64,000 nucleotides of DNA from Dinoroseobacter sp. (GTDB lineage Bacteria > Pseudomonadota > Alphaproteobacteria > Rhodobacterales > Rhodobacteraceae), in assembly GCA_030066795.1 (NCBI GenBank), contig JASJAW010000009.1, positions 48,319 to 112,318 of the forward strand, written 5' to 3'. The position numbers were made by a program, and so were the translations under genes. Shown piece by piece: positions 24,742-33,375 of the stretch. Position 1 is the stretch's first letter. Each line of letters begins with the position of its first letter. The notes beneath the pieces were generated by a model. That model made no database searches, was not told where the DNA came from, and worked only from the letters and a program-made list of their open reading frames with translations.

Positions 24742-26320
24742 CGCTACCGCAGAACTGAAAGTCACAGCCGCGTCGGATATTCAGGTCGATACCGAAGCGC
24801 TTGACGCCTCCATCAAGGAATTCGCCGGACCAAACGGGGATTACTACTGCAAGGCGTTCCACAAGATCCATGACTCCACGGGTTTCATTCCGACAACCTT
24901 CAATGTTGCCGCAGCGCTTCTGGGACCATTGTGGTCAGCTTCGCGTGGTATCTGGGGGCTGTTCTGGGGCTTCCTGATCCTCGAGATCATCGCCTGGGTC
25001 CAGATCGGGCGCGGTGCATGGGGCAATCCTGGCGCAGAATTCTATGAACGAGCTGCCACTCAACAAGCGCGCGCTGACGAGTTTTTGGAACGCGCGGCAG
25101 CGGCGACAACCCAAGAGGATGTCGACCGCTTCACCCAGCTTGCCGACAATATCGGACGGGCTGCGCAAAATACGCTGGCGCGGGCTGATGCGGCGCAATC
25201 CGAGGCCATGGGCATCATGATGACGGGCCTCATCCTGCTTCTGGTCCTGAAGCTTGTTCAGGGGCTTTATGCAAACCAGGTCTACGAAAAGCAGTATTCT
25301 CGGTGGCGGATCGAGCCCGAGAACGTTGAAAGCGGGCGGTCGCAGCGCAACACGATCCTTGGTGCGGTCCTGACCGTCGCGATCGGACCGCTTATTGTCT
25401 ACAAATTCACCTCGACTGCTGATCTCCCGATGCTGGATGCCTTCCCGGAAGAACAGGCCTCAGAGCTTATCCTCGGCGAAGATGGTGGCAGGCTTTTTTC
25501 CGTGCTCGCCTCGTGGATGGAAGACAAGATCGACGCCGCGGCGATCAGCGGTGGCGATGTCTTTGACGGTATCGTTGCGACCGTACGCGGTGTTCTGGAT
25601 GCCCTGACAATCGCACTGATCGACACCCCTTGGCCTGTGGTCATGCTGGTTATCTGCGTCGTTGCATGGCGTGCCGCCGGTCCAAGAGTTGCCATCTTCA
25701 CAGCCGCCGCGCTCGCCTATATCGCGCTGCTTGGGTATTGGGATCTTGCGATGGAGACAGTGGCGCTTGTCGGCGCAGCGGTGATCCTCTGCGTTGTCAT
25801 TGGGATACCCTTAGGCATTTGGTTCGGGAAATCGAAACGGGCTTACAACTTCGCGGAACCTGTCCTTGATCTGATGCAGACGTTACCTGCGTTTGTGTAC
25901 CTGATCCCGATCATCGCGTTCTTCGGCACTGGCAACCCGCCGGGCATTCTGGCTACGATCATCTTCGGCATGCCGCCGGTGATCCGTCTGACAGCCCTTG
26001 GCATGCGTGGGGTACCCGAAAGCATCAAGGAAGCGGCGGTCGCCTTTGGTGCCTCCAAATGGCAGCTTCTTAAGGATGTGGAAATACCGCTGGCTTTGCC
26101 GTCGATCATGACTGGCGTGAACCAGACCATTCTGATGTGTCTGTCCATGGTCGTGATCATCTCGCTCATCGGAGGAGGAGGTCTTGGCAAGGAAATCCTT
26201 GAAGCGTTGCAGTACGCTGCCAAGGGTCCCGGCCTTCTGGGTGGCTTCGCCATTCTGTTCGTTGCGATGGTCATGGACCGGATCGTACAAGGCGCCTTCC
26301 GGCGCGCTGACCAGAAGTAG
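24734..26320 (+). CDS. ABC transporter permease, ProW/OpuAB type with long N-terminal extension
   Basis: A 528-residue inner-membrane protein, much longer than ProW (about 350). The N-terminal 230 residues hold one or two membrane segments (about 62-95 and 158-178) flanking a soluble, Ala/Gln-rich helix that looks coiled-coil (about 100-150). A second membrane block follows, and the canonical BPD permease domain occupies about 330-520. That domain has the EAA-type loop ESIKEAAVAFGASKWQLLKDVEIPLALPSIM (about 420-450), which contacts the ATPase. The start overlaps the ATPase gene. The large extension suggests an extra sensing or assembly role; its function is unknown. Confidence 0.87.
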   Translation: MTDATAELKVTAASDIQVDTEALDASIKEFAGPNGDYYCKAFHKIHDSTGFIPTTFNVAAALLGPLWSASRGIWGLFWGFLILEIIAWVQIGRGAWGNPGAEFYERAATQQARADEFLERAAAATTQEDVDRFTQLADNIGRAAQNTLARADAAQSEAMGIMMTGLILLLVLKLVQGLYANQVYEKQYSRWRIEPENVESGRSQRNTILGAVLTVAIGPLIVYKFTSTADLPMLDAFPEEQASELILGEDGGRLFSVLASWMEDKIDAAAISGGDVFDGIVATVRGVLDALTIALIDTPWPVVMLVICVVAWRAAGPRVAIFTAAALAYIALLGYWDLAMETVALVGAAVILCVVIGIPLGIWFGKSKRAYNFAEPVLDLMQTLPAFVYLIPIIAFFGTGNPPGILATIIFGMPPVIRLTALGMRGVPESIKEAAVAFGASKWQLLKDVEIPLALPSIMTGVNQTILMCLSMVVIISLIGGGGLGKEILEALQYAAKGPGLLGGFAILFVAMVMDRIVQGAFRRADQK

Positions 26321-26346
26321 GCGTTTCAAGGGAGGAGAATACGTTC

Positions 26347-29142
26347 ATGACTGTCTCACCACCTTTGGATTTGTCTCCAAAGGTTTCAGACGAAGTGCGC
26401 AAAACCACCTGTTACATGTGCGCGTGCCGCTGCGGAATCGATGTGCATCTGAAGGACGGAAAGGTCGCTTACATCGAGGGCAACCGCGACCATCCCGTCA
26501 ATCAAGGCGTGCTTTGTGCCAAGGGATCTGCGGGGATCATGCAGGTCAACGCTCCCTCTCGCCTGCGCGCACCGCTGAAGCGCGTCGGGCCACGCGGGTC
26601 CGGAGAGTTTGAAGAGATCGGTTGGGACGAGGCACTGGATATCGCAGTGGGCTGGATGCAGCCTCTCCGCGAAAGCGCACCTGAGAAGCTGGCCTTCTTC
26701 ACTGGGCGGGACCAATCCCAGAGCTTCACAAGTTTCTGGGCACAGAATTTCGGCACGCCCAACTATGCTGCTCATGGCGGTTTTTGCTCGGTTAACATGG
26801 CCGCGGGCGGGATCTACACGATGGGAGGCGCGTTCTGGGAGTTCGGGCAACCGGACTGGGATCACACCAAGTTGTTCATGCTTTTCGGTGTTGCCGAAGA
26901 CCATGACAGCAACCCGATCAAGATGGGCATCGGCAAGATCAAGGCGCGCGGAGCCAAGGTGATCGGGGTGAACCCGGTCAGGACGGGATACAATGCCGTC
27001 GCTGACGAATGGGTCAGTATCACGCCGGGTACCGACGGCCTCTTCATTCTTGCCTTGGTCCATGAGCTGATGAAAGCCGGCAAGATCGATCTTGAATACC
27101 TGGCACAATACACGAATGCGCCCGTTCTGATTGACAGTGAAACCGGGCTTTTCCTGCGCGACGCGGACGACAAACCTCTGGTGATTGACGCTGTGACAGG
27201 CACGCTCACCCCGTTCGACCAGAAGGGCGTACGCCCCAATCTGTCAGCGACGCATAACGGCCATCGAACGGTCATGGCTTTGATGGCGGAGAAGTACCTC
27301 GGCCCGCAATACGCACCAGAGGCGGTTGCCGAGGCCACGGGTGTCAGTGCGGACAAGATTAAGCGCATCGCGGCTGAACTTGCCCGCGTGGCTTTCGAAG
27401 AAGCTGTGGTGCTTGACCAGGCGTGGACCGACTTCCGGGGCGACCACCACACCCAGATGGTCGGGCGACCCGTTTCTATGCACGCGATGCGGGGAATTTC
27501 CGCCCACTCCAACGGCTTTCAGACCTGCCGCGCCTTGCACATCCTGCAAATCCTTCTTGGCACGGTGGAGACGCCGGGCGGCTTCCGCTTCAAGCCCCCC
27601 TACCCCAAGCCAGTCGAAGCGCACCCGACCCCGCATTGCCACACCAAACCCAACTGCCCGCTGGACGGTCCGCATCTTGGTTTTGTGCGCGGTCCCGAAG
27701 ACCTTGCGCTGAAAGAGGACGGATCACCGGCGCGGATCGACAAGGCCTTCACGTGGGAAAACCCGATGTCGGCCCATGGGCTGATGCACATGGTGATTTC
27801 CAACGCGCATGCAGGAGATCCCTACAAGATCGACACGCTGTTTCTCTACATGGCGAACATGTCGTGGAATTCGTCCATGAACACGCGTGGCGTCATAGAG
27901 ATGCTGACCGATACGGATGAGAACGGCGACTACGTGATCCCGCACATCATCTATTCAGATGCTTACAGCTCCGAAATGGTCGCGTATGCCGACCTGATCC
28001 TGCCGGACACGACGTATCTGGAGCGGCACGACTGTATCAGCCTGCTCGACCGCCCGATCTGCGAGGCGGACGGAGCGGCCGATGCAATCCGCTGGCCCGT
28101 CATTGAACCGGACCGCGATGTGCGCGGGTTCCAGACGGTGCTGGTGCAGTTGGCCAACAAGATGAAGCTGCCGGGGTTTACCGATGAGACTGGGGCCGCG
28201 AAGTACACCGACTACGCCGACTACATCGTGAACCACGAGCGCAAACCCGGCATCGGCCCACTGATGGGGCATCGTGGCGAGAGCGCAGATGAGGTTGGTC
28301 GTGGCGCGGTCAATCCGGACCAGATGGACCACTATATCGAAGACGGTGGGTTCTTCGTCCATCACGTGCCGGAAGAAGCCAGCTATTACAAACCCTGGAA
28401 CATGGCGTACCAGAAATGGGCTGTCGATCTGGGCCTCTTTGACAGCCCGCAGCCCTATCTGTTCCAGCTTTATTCTGAGCCAATGCGCAAATTCCAGCGT
28501 GCTGCCGAAGGACACGGAGACCGTCAGCCCCCGGACCATATGCGGGAGCGGCTGAAGCAGGTGATGGACCCCTTACCTTTCTGGTATCCGCCCTTTGAAG
28601 ACGCTCATATTGACATCAACGAATACCCGATCCACGCGCTCACGCAGCGCCCAATGGCGATGTACCATTCATGGGGCACGCAAAACGCGTGGCTGCGGCA
28701 GTTGCACGGCGAAAACCCACTCTTCATCCCAAAAGAGCTTTGGGATGAACACGGGTTTAAAGACGGCGACTGGGCAAGGGTCACTTCAGCCCATGGCACG
28801 ATCACTGTGCCGGTCGCTCTGCAAGCGGCCCTGAACGGGCGCACCGTCTGGACCTGGAATGCCATAGGCAAGCGCAAAGGCGCTTGGGCACTTTCGGAAG
28901 ACGCGCCGGAGGCTAGCAAAGGCTTTCTGCTAAACCACTTAATCCACGAGCTGCTGCCGCCCAAAGGCGATGGGCTGCGCTGGTCAAACTCTGACCCGAT
29001 CACAGGACAGGCAGCGTGGTTCGACTTGCGGGTGAAGATCGAGAAGGTGAGCGCACCGCTCGAGTCACAACCCGCTTTTGGGCCGATCAAATCTCCGGTC
29101 GGACAAGGTCCCGGCAAACTGGCATGGAAGGTCGGCAAATGA
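26347..29142 (+). CDS. soeA: Sulfite dehydrogenase (SoeABC type) molybdopterin subunit
   Basis: A 931-residue Mo-bis-MGD oxidoreductase of the DMSO-reductase superfamily. The [4Fe-4S] motif is Cys22-x2-Cys25-x3-Cys29-x27-Cys57. Cys147 in HGGFCSVN is the likely molybdenum ligand, as in polysulfide/thiosulfate reductases. The C-terminal dinucleotide-binding domain covers about 760-900. No Tat or Sec signal is present, so it is cytoplasmic, as SoeA is. GGGAGGAG precedes the ATG. SoeABC oxidises cytoplasmic sulfite to sulfate and passes electrons to quinone; here it would remove sulfite made by SuyAB. A related polysulfide or thiosulfate reductase is the alternative, but those catalytic subunits are exported. 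Confidence 0.83.
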   Translation: MTVSPPLDLSPKVSDEVRKTTCYMCACRCGIDVHLKDGKVAYIEGNRDHPVNQGVLCAKGSAGIMQVNAPSRLRAPLKRVGPRGSGEFEEIGWDEALDIAVGWMQPLRESAPEKLAFFTGRDQSQSFTSFWAQNFGTPNYAAHGGFCSVNMAAGGIYTMGGAFWEFGQPDWDHTKLFMLFGVAEDHDSNPIKMGIGKIKARGAKVIGVNPVRTGYNAVADEWVSITPGTDGLFILALVHELMKAGKIDLEYLAQYTNAPVLIDSETGLFLRDADDKPLVIDAVTGTLTPFDQKGVRPNLSATHNGHRTVMALMAEKYLGPQYAPEAVAEATGVSADKIKRIAAELARVAFEEAVVLDQAWTDFRGDHHTQMVGRPVSMHAMRGISAHSNGFQTCRALHILQILLGTVETPGGFRFKPPYPKPVEAHPTPHCHTKPNCPLDGPHLGFVRGPEDLALKEDGSPARIDKAFTWENPMSAHGLMHMVISNAHAGDPYKIDTLFLYMANMSWNSSMNTRGVIEMLTDTDENGDYVIPHIIYSDAYSSEMVAYADLILPDTTYLERHDCISLLDRPICEADGAADAIRWPVIEPDRDVRGFQTVLVQLANKMKLPGFTDETGAAKYTDYADYIVNHERKPGIGPLMGHRGESADEVGRGAVNPDQMDHYIEDGGFFVHHVPEEASYYKPWNMAYQKWAVDLGLFDSPQPYLFQLYSEPMRKFQRAAEGHGDRQPPDHMRERLKQVMDPLPFWYPPFEDAHIDINEYPIHALTQRPMAMYHSWGTQNAWLRQLHGENPLFIPKELWDEHGFKDGDWARVTSAHGTITVPVALQAALNGRTVWTWNAIGKRKGAWALSEDAPEASKGFLLNHLIHELLPPKGDGLRWSNSDPITGQAAWFDLRVKIEKVSAPLESQPAFGPIKSPVGQGPGKLAWKVGK

Positions 29143-29333
29143 GCCCGGTTCAGCGCACGCTCCTGATTATTCTGGCCTTCGTGGTGATCACTGCCGGGTC
29201 GTTCATATGGTATGTCACCACCTGGGATCCAACCGAGAACGAGCCTGTCTCCTTTCTTCTTCGGGAAGACGCTAAGGGGTCCGGGGCAGAGCCCTGGTCC
29301 ACCCTTTCCCACCCGGCGGAGCGACCGACATGA
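29139..29333 (+). CDS. Small single-pass membrane protein within the soe operon
   Basis: A 64-residue protein with one transmembrane helix (about 6-26, TLLIILAFVVITAGSFIWYV) and a polar, Pro-rich tail. Its ATG overlaps the soeA stop (ATGA) and its stop overlaps the soeB start (ATGA), so it is translationally coupled on both sides and very unlikely to be a chance frame. I do not recognise a named family. It may be an assembly factor or extra anchor subunit for the sulfite dehydrogenase. Charge distribution (positive N-terminus) suggests the tail faces the periplasm. Confidence 0.75.
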   Translation: MSPVQRTLLIILAFVVITAGSFIWYVTTWDPTENEPVSFLLREDAKGSGAEPWSTLSHPAERPT

Positions 29334-30103
29334 CTTCTCTGCCAGAAAAAACTGAAAAAAAGCTCGGCCTCGTTATCGACCTCGACACCTGCGTTGGGTG
29401 CCACGCCTGCGTGATCTCCTGCAAAGGCTGGAATACGGAAAACTACGGCGCGCCACTGTCAGACCAGCGCCCCTATGGCACGGACCCGATGGGCACCTTC
29501 CTCAACCGTGTGCACTCCTACGAAGTACAACCAGACAGCGGGCAAGCACAGACGGTGCATTTCCCGAAGTCCTGCTTGCATTGCGAGGATGCGCCTTGCG
29601 TCACCGTTTGCCCGACTGGCGCGAGTTACAAGCGGAGCGAAGACGGCATCGTTCTGGTGAACGAAACCGACTGCATCGGCTGCGGGCTGTGCGCATGGGC
29701 ATGCCCCTACGGCGCGCGTGAGCTTGATCAGGCCGAGGGTGTCATGAAGAAATGCACGCTCTGCGTCGACCGCATCTACAACGAAAACCTACCAGAGGTG
29801 GACCGGGAGCCCGCCTGCGTGCGCACCTGCCCCGCGGGCGCGCGGCATTTTGGGGATTTCGCCGACCCTGAGTCGAACGTCTCCAAGCTGACCGCGGAGC
29901 GCGGCGGGATGGACCTTATGCCCGAGCTGGGGACCAAGCCGGTGAACAAGTACCTGCCTCCGCGTCCAAAGGATGCCTGGGACGGCGAGGAAGACATTCT
30001 GGCTCCCTTCCTTACCCCCGTCGCAGAAGAACCCAGCGGCTTTCTGGGCTGGCTCGATAAACAACTCTCCCGCTTGCCGGGCGATGGAAAGACCGACAGC
30101 TAA
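29330..30103 (+). CDS. soeB: Sulfite dehydrogenase iron-sulfur subunit
   Basis: A 257-residue ferredoxin-type electron-transfer subunit of the DmsB/PsrB family. Four cysteine clusters for [4Fe-4S] centres are visible: C21-x2-C24-x2-C27-x3-C31, a CLHCEDAPCVTVCP cluster, CIGCGLCAWACPYG, and CTLC...CVRTCPAG. No signal peptide is present. It overlaps the small membrane protein gene and soeC by a few bases. It carries electrons from SoeA to the membrane anchor. The C-terminal 60 residues are Pro-rich and end with an amphipathic segment. Confidence 0.86.
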   Translation: MTSLPEKTEKKLGLVIDLDTCVGCHACVISCKGWNTENYGAPLSDQRPYGTDPMGTFLNRVHSYEVQPDSGQAQTVHFPKSCLHCEDAPCVTVCPTGASYKRSEDGIVLVNETDCIGCGLCAWACPYGARELDQAEGVMKKCTLCVDRIYNENLPEVDREPACVRTCPAGARHFGDFADPESNVSKLTAERGGMDLMPELGTKPVNKYLPPRPKDAWDGEEDILAPFLTPVAEEPSGFLGWLDKQLSRLPGDGKTDS

Positions 30104-30975
30104 TGCATCCAGCCCCCTCAGTCATCGCGTTTACAACGCTCTCCGGCCTTGGATTTGGCTTGCTGGCATGGCTCGGCATCGACGCCACGCCTCCGACCGG
30201 ATGGACCGCGTTCGCCTTTTTTGCGATCGCCTTTGCTTTGTCCGTTGGCGGGTTGATTTCCTCGACCTTCCATCTCGGTCGCCCCGAGCGCGCCTGGAAG
30301 GCCTTTTCGCAATGGCGCACAAGCTGGCTCAGTCGCGAAGGTGTCTGTGCCGTTGCCGCTTTGGTCGTTATGGGGCTGTATGCTGCAGCGTTGGTGTTTG
30401 CCGGTGCCCACTTTGCGCTACTCGGTTGGCTGGGCGCGGCGCTCAGCCTTGGTACGGTTTACACGACCTCCATGATTTATGCGCAGCTTAAGACCATCCC
30501 ACGTTGGAATACGCCGCTCACCTGCGTTCTCTATCTTGCCTATGCCATTACCGGAGGCGCACTTCTGTCGGGCCGTGTAGAGATCGCGCTGGTTCTGTTG
30601 CTGGTCTCGGCGGGCCTCCAGATCCTGTGGTGGATGCAAGGGGACGGCGCGTTCTCTGGTCGCGGGACAACCATGGAAACCGCAACCGGTCTGGGAAGCA
30701 TTGGTACGGTCAGGTCAGCCGCGCCCCCACATACAGCGCCGAATTACCTTGTGCGGGAGTTCATCCACATTATCGGGCGCAAGCACGCGCAGAAACTGCG
30801 GGTGATCTCGATCGCCCTCATGGCTGTTCTGCCGATCCTGTTGCTGCTTTTGCCGTTCAGCCACATGGCCGCGGCCGTCGCTGTCGTCAGCCATATCGCA
30901 GGTGTCGCTGTAAGTCGCTGGCTCTTTTTCGCAGAGGCCGAACACACGGTCGGCCTCTACTACGGCGCGCGTTAG
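30103..30975 (+). CDS. soeC: Sulfite dehydrogenase membrane anchor, DmsC family
   Basis: A 290-residue integral membrane protein of the DmsC family with about eight transmembrane helices. The STFHLGRPERAWKAFSQWRTSWLSRE segment (about 50-75) is characteristic of DmsC-type quinone-interacting anchors. The start shares a base with the soeB stop (TAATG). It is the last gene of the soe operon; a convergent acyl-CoA dehydrogenase gene ends 8 bp beyond its stop, with no terminator visible. It is expected to reduce the quinone pool with electrons from sulfite. Confidence 0.87.
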   Translation: MHPAPSVIAFTTLSGLGFGLLAWLGIDATPPTGWTAFAFFAIAFALSVGGLISSTFHLGRPERAWKAFSQWRTSWLSREGVCAVAALVVMGLYAAALVFAGAHFALLGWLGAALSLGTVYTTSMIYAQLKTIPRWNTPLTCVLYLAYAITGGALLSGRVEIALVLLLVSAGLQILWWMQGDGAFSGRGTTMETATGLGSIGTVRSAAPPHTAPNYLVREFIHIIGRKHAQKLRVISIALMAVLPILLLLLPFSHMAAAVAVVSHIAGVAVSRWLFFAEAEHTVGLYYGAR

Positions 30976-30983
30976 TCCCGCGA

Positions 30984-32174
30984 TCAGTAGCTGCGCGGCA
31001 GGCCCAGAACATGCTGGCCGATATAGCCGAAGATCATGTTCTTGGAGATCGGCGCGGTTTGGTAGAGCCGCGCTTCACGCCATTTCCGCTCGATCCCATA
31101 TTCGCGCGCAAAGGCAAAGCCGCCGTGGACCTGCATGCAGACTTCAGCAGCGGCCCACGACGCATCCGCTGCCAGAAGCTTGGCGATGTTCGCCTCTTCC
31201 GCTGCCTTGCCGCCATTGTCGAAGATCGCGGCGGCTTTGTTCACCATCAGCTCCGCCGCACACATCTTCGCGTATGCGTCGGCGATCGGAAACTGAAGAC
31301 CCTGATTGGCACCGATGGGCTTGCCAAAGACCACTCGGTCGTTGGCATATTCGACCGCTTTGCGAATGAAGAACTTTGCGTCCCCAATACATTCATAGGC
31401 GATCAGGATGCGTTCGGCGTTCATGCTGTCGACGATATAGCGGAAGCCTTTGCCCTCTTCCCCGATCAGGGTATCGGCAGGGATCTCCAAATTGTCGATG
31501 AACACTTCGCAGGTGTTGTGGTTGATCATCGCGTCGATTTTGCTGAGGGTCAGCCCGTTGCCCAGCGCCTCACGCATGTCGACCAGGAACACCGACATCC
31601 CGTCCGAACGTTTCTTGCATTGGTCCGAGGGCGTGGTCCGCGCCAGCAACAGCATCAGGTCGCTTTCCATCGCGCGGGAGGTCCAGACCTTCTGGCCATT
31701 CACGATGTAGGTGCCGCGATCGGTTTTCTCGGCCCGCGTCTTGAGTTGCGTCGTATCCGATCCGGTGGTGGGCTCGGTCACGCCAAAGGCCTGAAGCCGC
31801 AACTCGCCACTGGCAATTCCGGGCAGGTATTTCTGCTTTTGCTCCTCGGAGCCATACCGCAGAACGGTTCCCATCGTGTACATCTGCGCGTGGCAGGCCG
31901 CCGCGTTGCAGCCCGTTTCGTGGATCGTTTCTAGAACAGCGCCAGCAGCGGAAAGCGGCAGCCCGGAGCCACCAAACTTCTCGGGGATTAGCGCGCCCAG
32001 AAAACCCGCCTCGGTTAGTGTTTTTACGAAATCGGTCGGGTATGCATCTCGTTTGTCGAGATCGTTCCAGTACTCGTTCGGAAAGTCCTCGCAGAGCCGG
32101 GAAACCGCCTCGCGGATATCACCCCATTGCGGTCCAACGGGCATGGAGATCGCATCGGTATCGATCTGGTTCAT
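30984..32174 (-). CDS. Acyl-CoA dehydrogenase, isovaleryl-CoA-dehydrogenase-like catalytic site
   Basis: A 396-residue FAD-dependent acyl-CoA dehydrogenase. The FAD-binding region reads AFGVTEPTTGSDTT (about 129-142), and MQVHGGFAFAREYGIER lies near 355-371. The usual C-terminal base in a YEGT motif is missing; the segment reads LYQTAPIS. Instead Glu254 sits in MNAERILIA, where isovaleryl-CoA dehydrogenase carries its base. That fits a 2-methyl-branched or substituted acyl-CoA. The ATG at 32174 follows GAGAGG; a longer frame to 32219 is less likely. It is the last gene of a seven-gene operon after the CoA-transferase (13 bp gap). Substrate unknown. Confidence 0.87.
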   Translation of the reverse strand: MNQIDTDAISMPVGPQWGDIREAVSRLCEDFPNEYWNDLDKRDAYPTDFVKTLTEAGFLGALIPEKFGGSGLPLSAAGAVLETIHETGCNAAACHAQMYTMGTVLRYGSEEQKQKYLPGIASGELRLQAFGVTEPTTGSDTTQLKTRAEKTDRGTYIVNGQKVWTSRAMESDLMLLLARTTPSDQCKKRSDGMSVFLVDMREALGNGLTLSKIDAMINHNTCEVFIDNLEIPADTLIGEEGKGFRYIVDSMNAERILIAYECIGDAKFFIRKAVEYANDRVVFGKPIGANQGLQFPIADAYAKMCAAELMVNKAAAIFDNGGKAAEEANIAKLLAADASWAAAEVCMQVHGGFAFAREYGIERKWREARLYQTAPISKNMIFGYIGQHVLGLPRSY

Positions 32175-32187
32175 AGGGGTCGTCCTC

Positions 32188-33375
32188 TCAGATGATATTG
32201 GCCGCACGAAGCTCGGCAACTTCGGTTGGGCTTAAGCCGTACTCGGCCAGAATTTCGTCACTGTGTTCGCCCGCATCCGGCGCGCTCTTGTAGACGCTGG
32301 CCGGTGTGCGGGACATTTTGATCGGCTGCGACACCAGTCGGGTATCACCGCGCACTGGGTCATGAACAGGGGCAGCCATCCCGAGATGTTCAACCTGCGG
32401 GTCCGCAAAAACCTGATCCATCTCGTAGATTGGGCCTGCTGGTACGCCGCCCGCTTCCAGTTCAGTAACCCATTCTGTTGTCGGCTTGGTCTTAAAGATC
32501 GGGCGCAGATGCGCCCAAAGCGCGTCCCGGTGGGCGCGACGATCCTCGAGCGTCGCATATTCAGCCTGTTCGGCCAGATCGGGCTCTTCGATCACCTTGC
32601 AGAAAGCGACCCACTGGCCCTGCCCCCCGACGCCGAGGTTCAGATATCCATCGGCGGTTTCGACAACCCCCATCGGCACAACGTCCGGATGGTCGTTTCC
32701 CGCGCGATGCGGCACCTGATCCTCCACCAGATATCGGGCCGCCTGAAAGTCCATTAGCGCGATCTGGGCTTCGAGCAGGGAGGTCGAGACCCACTGCCCT
32801 TCGCCAGATCGCTCGCGTTCTGCGAGAGCGACCAGGATGCCGGTCGCGGCATATATTCCGGAGGTACTGTCGGCGACCGCGGCCCCGGCGCGTGTAGGCG
32901 CGCCAGAGGGCTCGCCTGTAACTCCCATCAGGCCGCCCATGCCCTGCGCGATCTGGTCAAATCCTGCGCGCTTGGCGTATGGCCCGTCCTGCCCGAACCC
33001 GGAAATCGACGCGAGGATGATCCGCGGGTTTACCGCTTTCAGGTCCTCGTATCCGATCCCGAGACGGTCTTTCACATCGGGGCGGAAATTCTCGACCACC
33101 ACATCGGCGGTTTCGACCATCTTCATCAGAACCGCCCGGCCTTCGGGCTTTTTCAAATTGAGCGTCAGCGAGCGTTTATTCCGATGCAGGTTGAGCATGT
33201 CGAAGCCGTGCCTTGCTCCATTGACGCCTGCGTTCGGGTCCACGCCTTGCGGCGCTTCGATTTTTATTACGTCCGCCCCAAAATCGGCCAGGACCCTGCA
33301 ACATGTCGGCCCCGCGCGGACTCGCGTCAGATCCAGCACTTTCAAGTGTGACAAGGCAGTAGACGGAGCGGTCAT
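32188..33375 (-). CDS. CaiB/BaiF family CoA-transferase
   Basis: A 395-residue family III CoA-transferase. LKVLDLTRVRAGPTC lies at the N-terminus, the catalytic Asp169 is in AAVADSTSG, and the RPDVKDRLGIGYEDL and EGQWVSTSLLEAQIALM segments match the family. It moves CoA from a donor such as succinyl-CoA to a carboxylic acid via an aspartyl-CoA thioester. The gene overlaps the deacetylase gene by 4 bp and precedes the acyl-CoA dehydrogenase, so the product of the hydrolase step may be activated here and then oxidised. Dicarboxylates such as mesaconate, itaconate or methylsuccinate are common substrates of the family, but this one is not determined. Confidence 0.9.
   Translation of the reverse strand: MTAPSTALSHLKVLDLTRVRAGPTCCRVLADFGADVIKIEAPQGVDPNAGVNGARHGFDMLNLHRNKRSLTLNLKKPEGRAVLMKMVETADVVVENFRPDVKDRLGIGYEDLKAVNPRIILASISGFGQDGPYAKRAGFDQIAQGMGGLMGVTGEPSGAPTRAGAAVADSTSGIYAATGILVALAERERSGEGQWVSTSLLEAQIALMDFQAARYLVEDQVPHRAGNDHPDVVPMGVVETADGYLNLGVGGQGQWVAFCKVIEEPDLAEQAEYATLEDRRAHRDALWAHLRPIFKTKPTTEWVTELEAGGVPAGPIYEMDQVFADPQVEHLGMAAPVHDPVRGDTRLVSQPIKMSRTPASVYKSAPDAGEHSDEILAEYGLSPTEVAELRAANII

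Noticed and set aside
30504..31934. A 476-codon plus-strand open frame across soeC and the acyl-CoA dehydrogenase gene
   Set aside because: It runs out of frame through soeC and antisense to the dehydrogenase, with Arg/Ala/Gly-rich composition and no domain.
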